A stretch of 64,000 nt of DNA from Dastarcus helophoroides (GCA_028583605.1 CM053328.1:37494110-37558109), one strand, 5' to 3'. Positions 1 through 11,727 are shown, numbered from the stretch's first letter. Numbers and translations: made by a program. Notes: generated by a model not told the origin, from the letters alone.

Positions 1-1450
1 TTCGTTAATGCTCGAGGAACGGAAAACTTTTTTTATGAAGAGCTATTTTCGGTAGCAATGGGAACAGGAAGTTGGACCCCTCCACACATTTCCATGGAAA
101 ACCCCAGCTAGATATCAGCTTTTAATAGCAATATTCAAAAATTAAATCACTTATATATTCAGTTACTTGGAAGTCGTGCTGACTTTTCCAAAGTAGGATA
201 TTCGAAAGATAATAATGAGACACCTACCCATCATCTTCGAATATGACAACTTCTTTTGATCCAAGTGCACTGTGACTGATTTGTTATTGTTTAAAATAAA
301 TTACGTCATCAAGGACGCTTCAGAGCTGCCTTAAATCAACAAAGTAACTTTGTCCTTCCTTATATACAGTTTAGTGATGATAATCACAGATCATCGGACG
401 TTTTGCGTAGGCTCAAAAAGATGTTATTATTCGCTAATAACGCTACACTTTTCTATATTTACTCACAATTGAATAAGCGTATAATAGCTTCAATTCCTTG
501 AAGATTTGCATATCAAAACTGACCGCATGGCAATATTTTCAAACAATCATCATAGAGATTGTTAATCAGTAATGCCACTGCTATAAGTTAGTACGATTGA
601 CGACCTGACAAATTGACAGTAATAAGTTTTTCCCTTAACGCGACCGTATTTTTTTTTAACATGACATTTCATTATTCAATAACGAGGATTCCTTATGCGG
701 CTGATCACGTTTCTTAAAATGACATCATTTCAGTCGTCTTCGACTTTCGACGTACCGAAAGGTGCCGTTACACGTGTCTCTTTTTCTGCCTTCTTGCGGG
801 GGACGCCGGTCGATTGTTCCTAATAATGTTGAACAATACTTCACTTTTTTTATTAGCCGTGTGACCACACGTCGATTGCGCTTGTAATCTTGAAAAAGAC
901 CTCTAAACGTCTCTTTTCTGGAACATGTGTAGGTATGGTGTACTAAATCATTCGAGTCAGATCGACCTTCAATTGTTAGCAAACCGGCCAATTTTATTAC
1001 AACTGAATCACTGAATTAAGCTCATTTTGCATTCAGATTTACATAAGTGTTAAATAATCCAGGTTTCAATTAATTATAGTTTGTACAAGCTTCAGGCTTG
1101 AAAGATTTGGGTCAACAAAGTTTTCTATTTATACATATTGTGGTGATGGGTGGTTTTTTCTTTCAAAAAGTTAGATATTAGATCCTGTAATATTATTCTT
1201 TCTGTGAGATGAATAATCGGAGAGGAACACTAAATTACTGATCACTGAAATCCACCAAAACTTTAAATATTCTCTGTATCTTCTTTGCGGAATCGTGTTA
1301 CCTAATTTGATTCATATTTTGTTGGCTTTTTCTTCGCCAGTCCCGTCTTCCACAAATGGCCATTTGTGGAAGAAGGAACTGGCGAAAAAGCAAATAAGAA
1401 ATGAACGAAACTTTAAATCTTAACTTCCTAACTCATAACAAATGCGAAAG
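1..1450. other. Intergenic, no gene recognised
   Basis: No convincing coding region, RNA gene or transposon was recognised. Base composition is less extreme than in the AT-rich repeats elsewhere, particularly at about 640-1010, so it may be unique host DNA. A minus-strand reading frame of 88 codons at 725-991 has no recognisable domain and was not accepted. The only structured element is the palindrome near 1324-1391. Confidence 0.5.
1324..1391. repeat. Near-perfect palindrome, about 32-bp arms
   Basis: Two arms of roughly 32 bases meet with no spacer at 1359/1360 (centre AAATGG/CCATTT). The left arm contains TTCTTCGCCAG and the right arm the matching CTGGCGAA. It would form a cruciform or hairpin and could be the core of a small foldback element. 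It lies just upstream of the mariner copy but is not that element's terminal repeat. Confidence 0.75.
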
Positions 1451-1454
1451 TACC

Positions 1455-2737
1455 ATTTCATTCAAAAAGTCCATAGGATGACACATAGATGGCGTTACTA
1501 GATTTTTTTCATATGATTTTTATTTAGTACTAACCTTCAAACGGTACGTGTATAAATTTGAGAGCAATCTGACTATTGATTCGTGAGTTATAGTGTTTTG
1601 TGTGAAGCAACTTTTGTTATTGAAAAAAAATGGAAAAAAGTGAATTTCGAGTTTTGATGAGGCATTGCTTTTTGATGAAAAAAAAATACAGTGGAAACCA
1701 AACAATGGCTTGATAAACATTATCCGAACTCTGCTCCAACGAGACAAATGGTAGAGAAGTGGATTGCTGAATTTAAACGTGGTCGTACCATCACAAATGA
1801 TGCAGAGCGCAGTGGACGCCTAAATCAGGCTGTTATTCCAGAAAACATCAAAAAAATTCACAAATTGGTTATGAACGATCGCAAATTGAAGGTGCACCAG
1901 CTAGCTGACATTGTAAAGATATCAGATGGTAGTGTATTTACCATTTTACACGAACATTTGGGTATGCGAAAGCTCTGTGCAAAGTGGATACCGCGTGAGC
2001 TCACCGTTGACCAAAAACAACGAATCGATGCTTCAGAGGAGTTTTTGGCGCTGTTAAACCGCAATCAAATGGAATTCTATCGTCGATATGTGACAATGGA
2101 TGAGACATTGCTTCACTATTACACACCAAAATCCAAAAGACAGTCAGCTGAGTGGACAGCAGTCGACGAACCGAATCCAAAGCGAGCAAAGCGCAACAGT
2201 CGGCCGTTAAGGTGGTGGCTTCTGTATTTTGGGATGCGAACGAAATAATATTCATCGACTATCTCCAAAAAGGAACCACCATCAACAGCGACTATAACTG
2301 TGCACTTTTGAATCGACTGAAGGCTGAAATCGCAATGAAACGGCCACATTTGCAAAAGAAAAAAGTGTTGTTTCACCAAGACAATGTACGGTGTCACAAA
2401 TCGATGAAAACGATGGCAAAATTGAATCAATTGGGCTTCGAATTGCTTACCCGCCCACCGTATTCTCCAGATTTAGCTCCCAGCGACTTTTTCCTGTTTT
2501 CCGATCTCCAGAGAATGCTTATTGGAAAAAATTTAAGTCCAATGATGGAGTAATCGCTGAAACTGAGGCCTATTTTGACGAGAAAGAGAAATCGTTCTAT
2601 AAAATTGGTATGGAAAAGTAGGAAAATCGCTATACTCGTTGTATCGCTCTCGAAGGCAACTATGTTGAATAATAAAATCGAGTTTTGTCAAAATTTTGTT
2701 TTTTTCTTACTTATCCTTCGGACTTATTGAATGACCT
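1455..2737 (+). mobile_element. mariner (Tc1/mariner superfamily) element, decayed
   Basis: The interval is about 1.28 kb, the usual mariner length. Imperfect inverted ends are visible: at the left, CATTCAAAAAGTCC (from about 1458); at the right, on the opposite strand, CATTCAATAAGTCC (ending near 2734). The interior is filled by a broken mariner transposase gene. I infer an old, immobile copy. The exact ends and the TA target duplication could not be fixed because the terminal bases have diverged. Confidence 0.85.
1630..2621 (+). pseudogene. mariner transposase pseudogene (DD34D)
   Basis: This is the remnant of the transposase that would cut and paste the surrounding mariner element in the nucleus. 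The ATG at 1630 opens a reading beginning MEKSEFRVL, typical of mariner N-termini. The helix-turn-helix part (KQWLDKHYPNSAPTRQMVEK, then WIAEFKRGRT) follows in another frame from about 1691. The catalytic triad is visible in pieces: D in TMDETLLHYY, D in FHQDNVRCH, and the final D of YSPDLAPSDFF. Thirty-four residues separate the last two aspartates, the DD34D spacing of mariner. At least three frame changes break it: in the A-run near 1682, near 2205, and near 2530 before the C-terminal KFKSNDGVIAETEAYF segment. No single frame spans the catalytic core, so it should be inactive. Family assignment is secure; the subfamily was not judged. Confidence 0.9.
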
Positions 2738-2741
2738 GTTA

Positions 2742-2830
2742 CGTTTGTCTGTCTGTTACGTTTTCGTAGACGAATCACTGAAGCGATTTTGATAGAAATT
2801 GGGACAAACGCTCTTTAATACTCAGGATAA
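2742..2830 (+). repeat. Dispersed repeat, copy A
   Basis: This stretch contains CTGAAGCGATTTTGA followed by an AAATTGG motif, and it recurs at about 6482-6590 in the same orientation. Sequences of this kind occur at the ends of many insect interspersed repeats. No open reading frame or target duplication was identified, so the class is unknown. Confidence 0.45.
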
Positions 2831-2931
2831 AGAGTAGACTTCTTTTCATCTCAACAAATGGTTCTTGACACACCCAATAGTAATTTTATATTTTGTTCTT
2901 AAAAAAATAAGCATCAAGGAAACTCCTTCCT

Positions 2932-3107
2932 TACTTGAAATACAAATCTTGTTCCCTGAAACCAAGAAAGATTAAAAAACACAACAAAGGTTGCTCTAAC
3001 GCGTTTCGACAGCCAAGCTATGATCTTCAGAGAGACTCTCTCTCTCTCTCTTTGACAAGATTTGTATTTCAATTTTTGAAGATAACCAAGGACCAGTCCG
3101 TTCCATC
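2932..3107 (+). mobile_element. Foldback MITE, copy 1 (left portion)
   Basis: This is a member of the main foldback family of this window. It reads TTGAAATACAAATCTTG, then CTGAAACCAAGAAAGATT, then CTCTAACGCGTTTCGA, a short GAGAGA/CTCTCT centre, and returns through AAGATAACCAAGGACCAGTC. The outer left end is missing. It is interrupted at 3107 by a hAT-like element, and the last bases of its right end reappear at 5667. Confidence 0.85.
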
Positions 3108-5666
3108 CAGGCGCGGATCCAGAAAGGTTTTTCAGGGGGGGCACTTCCATTCCCACCCAACCCCCCTTTTACATGCTTGAGCAGCGCCGCAGGCAAAAAT
3201 TTCAAGAAATTTCAAGGTCATGCGAGATTTTCAATTCAAAATTGAATAATATAAAAAAAAATAATTTTTATAGGAAACCAAGATCAAAATTCAACCACCA
3301 TTTTGCATAAATAAACATTTTATTTGCGACTAAGAATGTAAGATTCTAGTAGAAACGGAAAACAAAATATAATTTTTATTTCAAACTGAAAATTGTCAAG
3401 TATATACCATATAGCACAAATAAAACTACAAAATTACGCAACTAACATAATAGAACAAAAATCATAAAATTCAATATTGTTTTTCGTTAAATTGTATGTT
3501 TATAATCGAAATCTTAGCAAAAAAGTAAAACCTGAAACTGTGTGCTTAAATTATTTGGAATTAGGAAATTATAAAATAAATAATAAAAAAGTAAATTAAA
3601 AAAATGGTTAAAATTTCGAAAAAGAAGCTCTTAATTTGTAGCAGAAAAAGAGTAAAGAATTTGAAATTTCGAGAGCAATGTTAAAATTTCGAATTTAAAA
3701 TCGAAATAGTACAAAAGTAATAAAAACTTGGGTGTGCCAATTTTGAGAAAATAATATAGTTTAAAAAATCCATAATTCACGAAAAGAAATTTTTCTTTAA
3801 ATTAAAAAAAAAATTATAACATACCCATTCATTTCCGTATTTTTGCAAAGCTCTTCTTCTCCTTCATTTCCCTATAAAATTTTGCTAGGCAGATATTTTT
3901 TTATCTTAGTCAAACAAGGTGAAAAAACAAATAAAACCAAAAATACACACACAAAACTAAACGTAAATGTTTTTTTATTTCAAAACTATGTCACTGTGTA
4001 GAGTATATGAATAGGGAAGGAAAACTAAAAGACTGACTGAAAAAAATCAAAAAAATCAAAAAATGTGCAATTTGAGGTAAAATTTTAATTTGTTTTGGTT
4101 TTGGCTGTTTGCTAAATTCTGGGAACTCTTGTAAACGATAATTACTAAGCCTAGCATCACCACAAAATAAGTTATTTATCAGATCAAATTCCTAAATAAG
4201 AAAATCACTGGTTACAAAGCACAAAGCCCATAAAATCAAGTCGATTATTTATTAGAAGAATTTCTGCGAGGCGATAATCCATGCATTAACAGTTTTGGTT
4301 CTGTTACGGAGTTTAAAGCAGACCTCAAAAAATATATGTAACGAAACCCAGAGAGTAAAAAATTAGTCATTTTAAATTACATTTTATCAATATTCGAATA
4401 TCATTATGAATGGCATTGTTTAGACTTTTTTTAATTTCAATTATTACATCTCTGTATATGTCATACAGTTTGCATTTGCACATACGTACAAATGCATCGA
4501 GCCTAAATTAATTATATCAAATTAATTATAAATCGATTTAGGAATTAGGTTTGTTAATACTCCAAGAGGGTTTCCGGCGGCGCCAAAAACCCCTGTGGAA
4601 TAAAAATAATGATAAAAATAAATAAAAATAAAAGTGTTAACTTGTAACTTTAAGAATAGTATCGACATTTCTTCTAAATTCATAAAATTCATTTAGAAAT
4701 GAAATGGAGCTCGAAATATGGACATTGAAATTTTTAAAAGAAAAACAACAAACACAAATTTCCTAAAAAATTGACGTTTCGTATTTGAAATTAAAATTTT
4801 AAGGAAAACGTTGAAATTGGAATTAAAAAAACTAAAAGAAAGTTAATTTCTAAACTGTCATTGTGTTGTAGAAGAGACCAGCTCAAACAAAATTTTTTCT
4901 GGAGTTATGGGTGCTCTTCTGGGGAACGTATTCAAACCAGAGTGTTTCAGGTAATCAGTACTTTGGGGAAACATATCTTTTAATTTGTTTAATTACCTGT
5001 TTCTTTTCTCTATTTTGATGATTTACTTTGCCTTACGATCCGGGCTCTAACCTCTAGTAATTGATCTAATCGTTTAGATATCGATAAACATTTAATGATA
5101 AATGTACTTTTTAAGAAGCAGTTTATAAATGTCTTGCTGAAAACTTCATAAAAGATACACCATTTAAAAATGAAAACCTACAAAGCTGAACTGAGTTATA
5201 CAAATAAATTAAATAATAAGTAGATATTTTTTATCACTGCATGAAAATCTAAATTTCGTGCAGAACAATCCAGCTGCAGAACATAATTTTTCTTGAATTG
5301 GCTGAAGTCAATGGTTTGAGTAGTAAACATTTAAAAGCTTGAAAACATAAATAGTCGCACGTTCGACAACATAAAATCCTGGGCGATGCTTACTTTACAA
5401 TCGCGAAAATGTTCCAAAGAAGGTGCCGCTGTGCCCCAAGAAATCTAATCAGCAAAAGTATTACGAATTATAGCACCGGATGTTATGTCTTTGTCTTTGT
5501 CTTAAAATATATGGATATACAATGAGATATCAATTTAGCATAAGAATATTTCTACAACTTTTTATTTTTTATTTTATTTCGCATTTTTCAATTATTTATT
5601 TTAAACTTCTTGAGCATCTCGAATGGGGGCACTTGCCCCTGGTGCCCCCCACTGGATCCGCCATTG
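3108..5666. mobile_element. hAT-like non-autonomous element with perfect 8-bp TSD
   Basis: The left end starts CAGGCGCGGATCCAG; the right end, read on the opposite strand, starts CAATGGCGGATCCAG, so the two ends are inverted copies. The 8-mer GTTCCATC occurs immediately outside both ends (3100-3107 and 5667-5674), the duplication length expected of hAT transposases. The 2.56-kb interior is AT-rich and encodes no recognisable transposase, so the copy is presumably non-autonomous or degraded. Both ends carry G/C-rich blocks that stand out from the AT-rich interior. It sits inside a foldback MITE and is therefore younger than it. Superfamily assignment rests on TSD length and the CAG-type terminus only. 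Confidence 0.75.
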
Positions 5667-5680
5667 GTTCCATCAAAATT
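5667..5680 (+). mobile_element. Foldback MITE, copy 1 (right remnant)
   Basis: GTTCCATCAAAA immediately after the hAT-like element continues the MITE terminus interrupted at 3107. The first eight bases are the target duplication. Confidence 0.65.
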
Positions 5681-6626
5681 ATGTCCTTACTCTTATTTTA
5701 TTTAAGCTCAGGAGTATGTCCTTTTTATCCATAAGAATTGCACGATACGCATTTTGTCAGTGGCTCAGAAAATTAAAAAAAAACATGGAAGCAGCTAAAA
5801 TTTACTTCAGAGGAGAGCAATATCCATTTTGAAAATTTTAATAGGCAAAAAAAATAAGGGTGAGAAACGTCAAAAAATAATTTGCAGAAAACCTTCCAAT
5901 TGAGTGTGTATTTTTACTTGACCACATGAACCAGAAGGGTGCTCAAGTGTAAGCCCAAGGTGGCTCAGTCCGATGGAACTTAAAAGATATTCGCTTTTAA
6001 AAACCAAGCGAACGATGTGTCTTCACTAAATTGAATTCCATTTACGAGAAAAGTTGGAATAATTATACGAATACTACCACTCGAAAACTGAAGACTAATA
6101 AACTCGTTAACATTTTCGTTTAATTTTATTGGAGTAAAACGATTAAAGATTACAATTTTTGCTATTTTTGTTGTGCCATTTTCCATAAAACATTAATTTA
6201 ATGAATCAACTTTTATTCTCTCAACATTAGCATCTTGCTTTGGAAATGTGTGGGAATTTTATTCGCAGAAAATGATAAACAATACAATTTATTGATTCTC
6301 TGGTTGGCATATGTTATTATTTTATTATTGTAAATTGCTACAGATATTAATCATATCTAGCCTCAAAAACCAATAAAGCGCAGTTTGCCCTTTTGTATAA
6401 CACAACCGACGGTTGAATTTTCTTTATAAAGCGTACTATTTTATTATTATACAATACATATAATTTTCATTATTATATAAAAACGAAAGTGTCTTTGTTT
6501 GTTCGCTTTCACGGCTCAATTACTGAAGCGATTTTGAGAAAAATTGGCTGTCAAAGTATCCTCATATTGACAAACGCACTTTTGTTATATTAATTACAAT
6601 TTTCCAGATTACAATTTTTTTTTATT
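5681..6626. other. AT-rich intergenic DNA, nothing recognised
   Basis: Short reading frames here have no protein-like features. A second copy of the dispersed repeat first seen at 2742 lies at about 6482-6590. No RNA gene was recognised. Confidence 0.5.
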
Positions 6627-6830
6627 TTTGGTGGAACGGACTGGTTCTTGGTTATCTTCAAAAATTGAAATACAAATCTTGTTCCCTGAAACCAAGAAAG
6701 ATTAAAAAACACAACAAAGTATCTCTCAGTATCAGTATCTTCCTGAAGATGATAGCCATGAGAGCCAGCTTTGTTGTGTTTTTTAATCTTTCTTGGTTTC
6801 AGGGGATAAGATTTGTATTTCGATTTTTCA
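6627..6830. mobile_element. Foldback MITE, copy 2
   Basis: The left terminus GGTGGAACGGACTGG is present, followed by the standard TTGAAATACAAATCTTG and CTGAAACCAAGAAAG blocks. The right arm reads back through TTTGTTGTGTTTTTTAATC. The centre has lost the ACGCGTTTCGATAG block, and the right outer end is truncated after TTTGTATTTCG. Confidence 0.85.
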
Positions 6831-7898
6831 GTTTACTATAATTTGTTTATTTGGGTAAGTTACATGTTATGAACAAAATTCTACAAAATAAACGAGAAAG
6901 CACATTTCATAAAAAACACTTTTTGGGGCGAAGCCAAAGTGAAATCGTAAACTTGCGTAACGATTGCATTTATTCCATGATGGACTGTGATAAATATAAA
7001 TCCCATCGAATCCGACTAGAATGAAGCCGACATTGACCCATACCCATATAAAGTCAGATATTTTGCTGAAAAGTAAGTTAAATTATCGTCTGGACCTTAC
7101 GTCGACCATGGCACCTTGCACTTAATACATACATCTCGTGCACAAATAGGATACACTTTTACTCGATATTTGTAAACATGTCATGCACTCTTATTACACT
7201 TGGTCTTATTACAAGGTGGCGCAAAATCAAGTACCTTAGATAATATACAGTAAAAGGTATTTCTAGTAGTAGTAGTAATAGTAGTTTATTTTTTTTTAAA
7301 TGTTTAAAAGTTTCGATTTCTGAAAAAGTAAAAAATAATTAAAATGCTAATTCCGTCCGAAAATTTAAGGAAAAGAGTCGACTTTTCCAAATAACCGTTA
7401 TTAAAGTATCTAAAATTTTAAAGGTTTTGAGTTTTTCTCAAGTTTTTAAGTTTAACTTTCAAATTGCTAGAAAATTTTACTAATTTTCAAGTCAAGAAGC
7501 GATATCTTAGAGAAGAGAAAAATTAAAAATGTAAGTTTGATATAATGAGAAAAAGCCAGATTTTTAAGAAAAAAATTATTTTTAAAAAATTTTAGGAAAT
7601 AAAAATGAAAGTTTAAGTTCGAAATTTTAAGAGCAGTCAACATTTTAGAATTAGTTTTTTGTACAAAAAAGTAATAAATAAATAAATAAATAAATAATTC
7701 AGTTGGAAAAATCGAATCTTTAACTTTGAGATTTCTATGAAATAATCGAGTTTGTTTTTAATTAAAATTTCTAACATTTTTCTGGAGGTTTCGTTTTGAT
7801 TCTCAAGCTTTCATAATTAAACTTTCAAATTGGTATGACATTTTACTAATTTTCAAATTAACAACACAGATCTTGACAAATGACCAATCAAATGTTCT
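6831..7898. other. AT-rich non-coding DNA with short simple repeats
   Basis: A run of AGT-type triplets lies near 7266-7290 and an (AAAT)n tract near 7672-7697. The rest is the diffuse AAATTTCGA-type AT-rich sequence common in this window. No gene was seen. Confidence 0.5.
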
Positions 7899-8310
7899 GT
7901 AATTAAACAGTTAAACGTGCTTAAAATTGAAAATATGTACAACCGCAACCATAGACTGGTTTCGGCCTTTCTTGGCTTCATTAGTATGGTACGGTGATTG
8001 TATACATTTCCAACTTAAAGCCGTTAGTCAGTCCCTTAAGTGTCCAACAGAGTAAACCTCCATTGGGTGACTTGTAACTGACTTTTAACTGTTTATTACA
8101 CAAACATTTTCGCTACATGCTAATTGAAGCATTCTTCTCTGCTGAGATAATAAGCCTTGTATATACGAATATGTACAAGTTTATTACGATGCAATTGAAA
8201 TCTAATTTCATTAGAATCTAATCACAATTAGAGAGAAGTTCACATAGATGAGGCAAAGCTTGTATCACGGGTTGCATCGCAATTTTAAGCACGTTTAACT
8301 GTTTTATTAC
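7899..8310. mobile_element. TIR element of about 0.4 kb, non-autonomous
   Basis: The ends are inverted copies: AACAGTTAAACGTGC (from about 7906), continuing with TTAAAATTG, and the matching CAATTTTAAGCACG block ending in GTTTAACTG near 8301. No transposase is encoded. Interior sequence (GGTTTCGGCCTTTCTTGG, near 7970) recurs inverted near 33770-33800. A partial copy with the same terminus lies at 13061-13330. The superfamily is unknown. Confidence 0.65.
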
Positions 8311-9111
8311 AGAACCAAATTTCTCTATATAACGAAGTTTTTACGGCATTTTAAGCAAAACACATAAAAATACCTCCATTTAACGAACGCAATACCTCCA
8401 TATAGCAAATTTTTGAACCAAGATTTTTCAAGGTTTAATTCGTTTTTGAATGCTTCCGTTAAAAAAATTTTCTTAATTTTTGGGATACCCTTACTAATGA
8501 CTTTCCAAGGTTAAATTAATTTTTAATTGCAGCCATTCAGAGAAAGTTTTTTGGAATATCCTGTGTTAATGACATTGTTTGCCACAAAAACGATTTTTTT
8601 TTTCAGATGAATTCTTGTGCCAGAAGAGAAAGGACTAAAATTGTAAAAAACTATAAAAGAAAAAAGCACTTATGCTCAATGAAAAGATTTAATTGAATAA
8701 TAGTGTTATAATCAGGATTTAAGTAAAAAATGACAAGTTTGGAATCCCTGCAAGCATATGGACGTTTACTTATGATTTGTGTATTTTCAATGCTACCTCT
8801 TCCCCTGAAACCAAGAAAGATTAAAAAACACAACAGAGGTTGCTCTAACGCGTTTGATAGCCAAGCTATCACCTTCAGGGAGAGTATCTGTCTGAAGATG
8901 ATAACTTGGCTATCAAAACGCGTTAGAGCAACCTTAGTTGTATTTTTTAAACTTTCTTGGTTCCAGGGGACAAAATTTGTATTTCAGTTTTTGAAGATAA
9001 CCAAAGACCAGTCCGTTCCATCAAAAAAAAATGCTACCTTCCTATAACGAAAACCTCTCTATAAGGAATTTTTTGTAGGATTTAGGAATTCGCTACAGAG
9101 ATGTTTGACTG
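8311..9111 (-). mobile_element. pogo-like MITE, left-arm copy, interrupted
   Basis: It ends at the right with GATGTTTGACTG followed by TA (9112-9113). It carries CCTCCATTTAACGAACGC and related CCTCCATATA motifs. It is the inverted counterpart of 17746-18324, but its first thirty or so bases are missing, replaced by the end of the preceding element. A foldback MITE at 8799-9031 interrupts it. Confidence 0.7.
8799..9031. mobile_element. Foldback MITE, copy 3, with 8-bp TSD
   Basis: Both arms of the family are visible around a GAGAGTATCTGTCTGAAGATG centre. TGCTACCT flanks it on both sides (8791-8798 and 9032-9039). The right arm of the large inverted duplication has the unoccupied site near 17800-17815, so insertion followed the duplication. 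The left outer ~50 bp of the family is absent, although the TSD abuts directly. Confidence 0.85.
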
Positions 9112-10058
9112 TATTTTGGTCTTCATTACTATAAAAACGAATTATGCCGAGGGATAAAAACAGAAAATACAAATAAATCAAGATACAAGATACAAACTGT
9201 TAAACAAACCACTGAACTGTCCTTATTATTATCCTTATTAATTATTAAGTTACTAGGCTAATGAAAAATTTTCAGTTGAGGTATAGTAAAAGAAAATTAG
9301 CGGCTTACAGTAACGATAAATAACAACACCAAAAAAAAAACCTAAAACCAACTTTATAATGCAGTGTTTCCAATAAATTGCAAAACTATTCAGTATCTAG
9401 TCAATTAGTTTCAATATTTGACCTTTGAAGTCTAAATATGGTTTTCAAACTGGGAAATGTTAATAAAAACCTAAAGTAAATTAGAGCTAAATCAAGCTTT
9501 CCAATGGAAAGTTAAATTTTGAGAGAAAACTCAAATTTTAGAAACAAAGACGAAATAGTGGGGAAAAATAAATGTTTAGAGTACATTAAAATTTAAAAAT
9601 GAAGGTCAAGAACACAAATTTGGAAAAAGACTTCCAAACTTGACAAAAAATAAAGAAACGAAGACAATTCTAAAAAATAAGTCAAAATTTCAAGTTAACA
9701 TTCAGGAAAAGTAGAATTTTCCGATTGAAAGTCAAATTTTGCGAAAAACGTTTTAAAAAGTTAAATTAAAAAAAAAAGAATTTTGTGAATAGAAATTTCA
9801 AACAAAAGGCCAATTTAAAAAACGACGAATTTTAGGAACTATTGGAAAAAACTTCTACATTTTTTGTGATCGGACTAGGAAATACAAATTTTCAGAAAAA
9901 TAGTTCAATTTTTATAATAAGGTTACTTTTCAAAAATACGCATATTGAATAAAGTCAAAATTTTGATAGAAAAGACAAACGAGGAGAAAGTGGAAGTTGG
10001 CTTAAATCTAAAAGGTGGAATTTTTTGAAAAATGTCGACATTTTTGGAAAAAGATATA

Positions 10059-11622
10059 CAGTAGCGCTCAAAAGTATTTTGACAAATACATTCAATGATT
10101 TAATTAAAAATATATATAAAACACAATAATCATTTATTTATTTATTCAACAGCTTTCAACCAATCTACAGAATAGTGTCAAAATAATCTTTGTTCGTAAC
10201 AATAGAAAGTTTAATTTTTGAAATATTAGAAAAATGACGGCTCAAAAATATTTTGACATTGTTAAAAAAAAAAACAAATTCAACTCATAATTATTATTTA
10301 TGACAGTAAATATATCAGTATTTAGTAGCATATCCCTTGGCCTTTATGACAGCCTCACAGCGCGCTGGCATTGAGTCAATTAATTTTTGTAATCGTTCGA
10401 TTGGAATTTTATCCCACTCATTTTTCAAAGCTTCAAAGAAAGCATTTTTATTTGAATAATTTTGGGCTTTTATTCTACGTTTTAATTCTTCCCAGAGATG
10501 CTCTATCGGATTCAAGTCGGGACTTTGACTTGGCCACTTGAGAACTTTGACTCTTTCACGATTTAATAAGTTCCTAATATGCTGTGATCTGTGTTTGGGA
10601 TCATTGTCTTGTTGAAAATACCACTTAGCTGGCATGTGATGTTTTGCAAATGGTAGCATCTGAGACTTTAATATACTTGCATACATAAACCGATCCATTT
10701 TTCCTTCTATTCGAACTAAGGGTCCAACTCCAGACCGTGAAAAACATCCCCAAACCATCACACTACCACCTCCATGTTTAACTGTAGGTATTTGATACCG
10801 ATAATCATATTTTTTGTTTACTGGACGCCGAATGTACTTGATACCATCAGATGACATTAAATTAAATTTACTCTCATCACTCCACAAAACTTTAGACCAC
10901 TGTGAACTTGACCACGAGATATACCGTTTCGCAAACTCAAGACGGGACTTCCTGTTTTTCTTAGATATTAAAGGTTTTTTAGCCGGTCTTCGGCCATGTA
11001 ATCCTAAAACCTTTAAGCGTCGTTTAACAGTAGAAACATGAATGTCTACGTTGTATTTTTCTTTTAATTCATTTCTTATCATTACAGCAGACATCCGGAT
11101 ATCACTTGCTGATAACTTTTTTATAATATGATCCACGTAAGAAGAAGTTTTTCTTGGACGACCCGTTCGAGGCTTATTTTCGACAGTTTTCCGTTTGTTA
11201 TAGACTTTATTCCAGCAGTTAACTAGCTGTCGAGACACTTTAAACATACGAGCAACTTCTATTTGTTTAAATCCTTGTTTTAATGCATTTATTACAGCTT
11301 CTTTAAAGTCACAAGAATATTCCTTACACTTAGGCATATTGAAGTAATCACAATAAGTAAATATACGTCGAAAGAAAAATTATGGAACAAGTGATCTGCG
11401 AGAGTTCGTCAACTCAAATGCGTGTCAAAATACTTTTGAGCGCGCCGTAAGTCAAGTTTGTTCGGCGGCGCGGTGTGTAAACAAACAAGTCGTAACTTGA
11501 TACGCTTAAAGACTCGCAGTTACACTGCTCCACATTCTACTCAATACATTTTTCCGATAGGCTTTTATTTCAAAGAAATATCAAAAAAAATTATGTTGTC
11601 AAAATACTTTTGAGCGCTACTG
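10059..11622 (-). mobile_element. Tc1-like transposon, apparently complete
   Basis: The ends are perfect inverted repeats beginning CAGTAGCGCTCAAAAG and extending about 27 bp, flanked by TA on both sides (10057-10058 and 11623-11624). Each end has a second, inner copy of the CTCAAAAATATTTTGACA-type motif: about 10233-10259 on the left and 11424-11446 on the right. This is the IR/DR arrangement known from some Tc1 elements. The element is 1,564 bp with one uninterrupted transposase gene. The matching site in the right arm of the inverted duplication (TA at 16336-16337) is empty, so this is a recent insertion. Confidence 0.93.
10315..11337 (-). CDS. Tc1-family transposase (DD34E), intact
   Basis: This 340-residue protein would bind the transposon ends and catalyse cut-and-paste transposition into TA sites in the nucleus. 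The N-terminal third holds a paired-type helix-turn-helix (DFKEAVINALKQGFKQIEVA, then RMFKVSRQLVNCW) and a GRPRKTS hook-like motif near residue 60. The DDE catalytic core follows: D in VLWSDESKF, D in YFQQDNDPKHRS, and E in SPDLNPIEHLWEEL, with Tc1-like spacing. The glycine-rich box GGGSVMVWGCFS is present. Length matches the usual 340-350 residues, and no stop or frameshift is visible. The start MPKCKEYS is the first ATG in frame. It is the only gene of its element and lies about 280 bp inside each end. Whether it is expressed is unknown. Confidence 0.95.
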   Translation of the reverse strand: MPKCKEYSCDFKEAVINALKQGFKQIEVARMFKVSRQLVNCWNKVYNKRKTVENKPRTGRPRKTSSYVDHIIKKLSASDIRMSAVMIRNELKEKYNVDIHVSTVKRRLKVLGLHGRRPAKKPLISKKNRKSRLEFAKRYISWSSSQWSKVLWSDESKFNLMSSDGIKYIRRPVNKKYDYRYQIPTVKHGGGSVMVWGCFSRSGVGPLVRIEGKMDRFMYASILKSQMLPFAKHHMPAKWYFQQDNDPKHRSQHIRNLLNRERVKVLKWPSQSPDLNPIEHLWEELKRRIKAQNYSNKNAFFEALKNEWDKIPIERLQKLIDSMPARCEAVIKAKGYATKY

Positions 11623-11635
11623 TATTTTTAAGAAA

Positions 11636-11694
11636 CAATTTATGCAAATCCAGAATCCAGAATCCCAGTCAGCAGACTAACTAGTAATAATGAT

Positions 11695-11727
<33 letters not shown>

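Noticed and set aside
725..991. 88-codon minus-strand frame
   Set aside because: No domain, no neighbouring exons, no initiation or splice context that singles it out.
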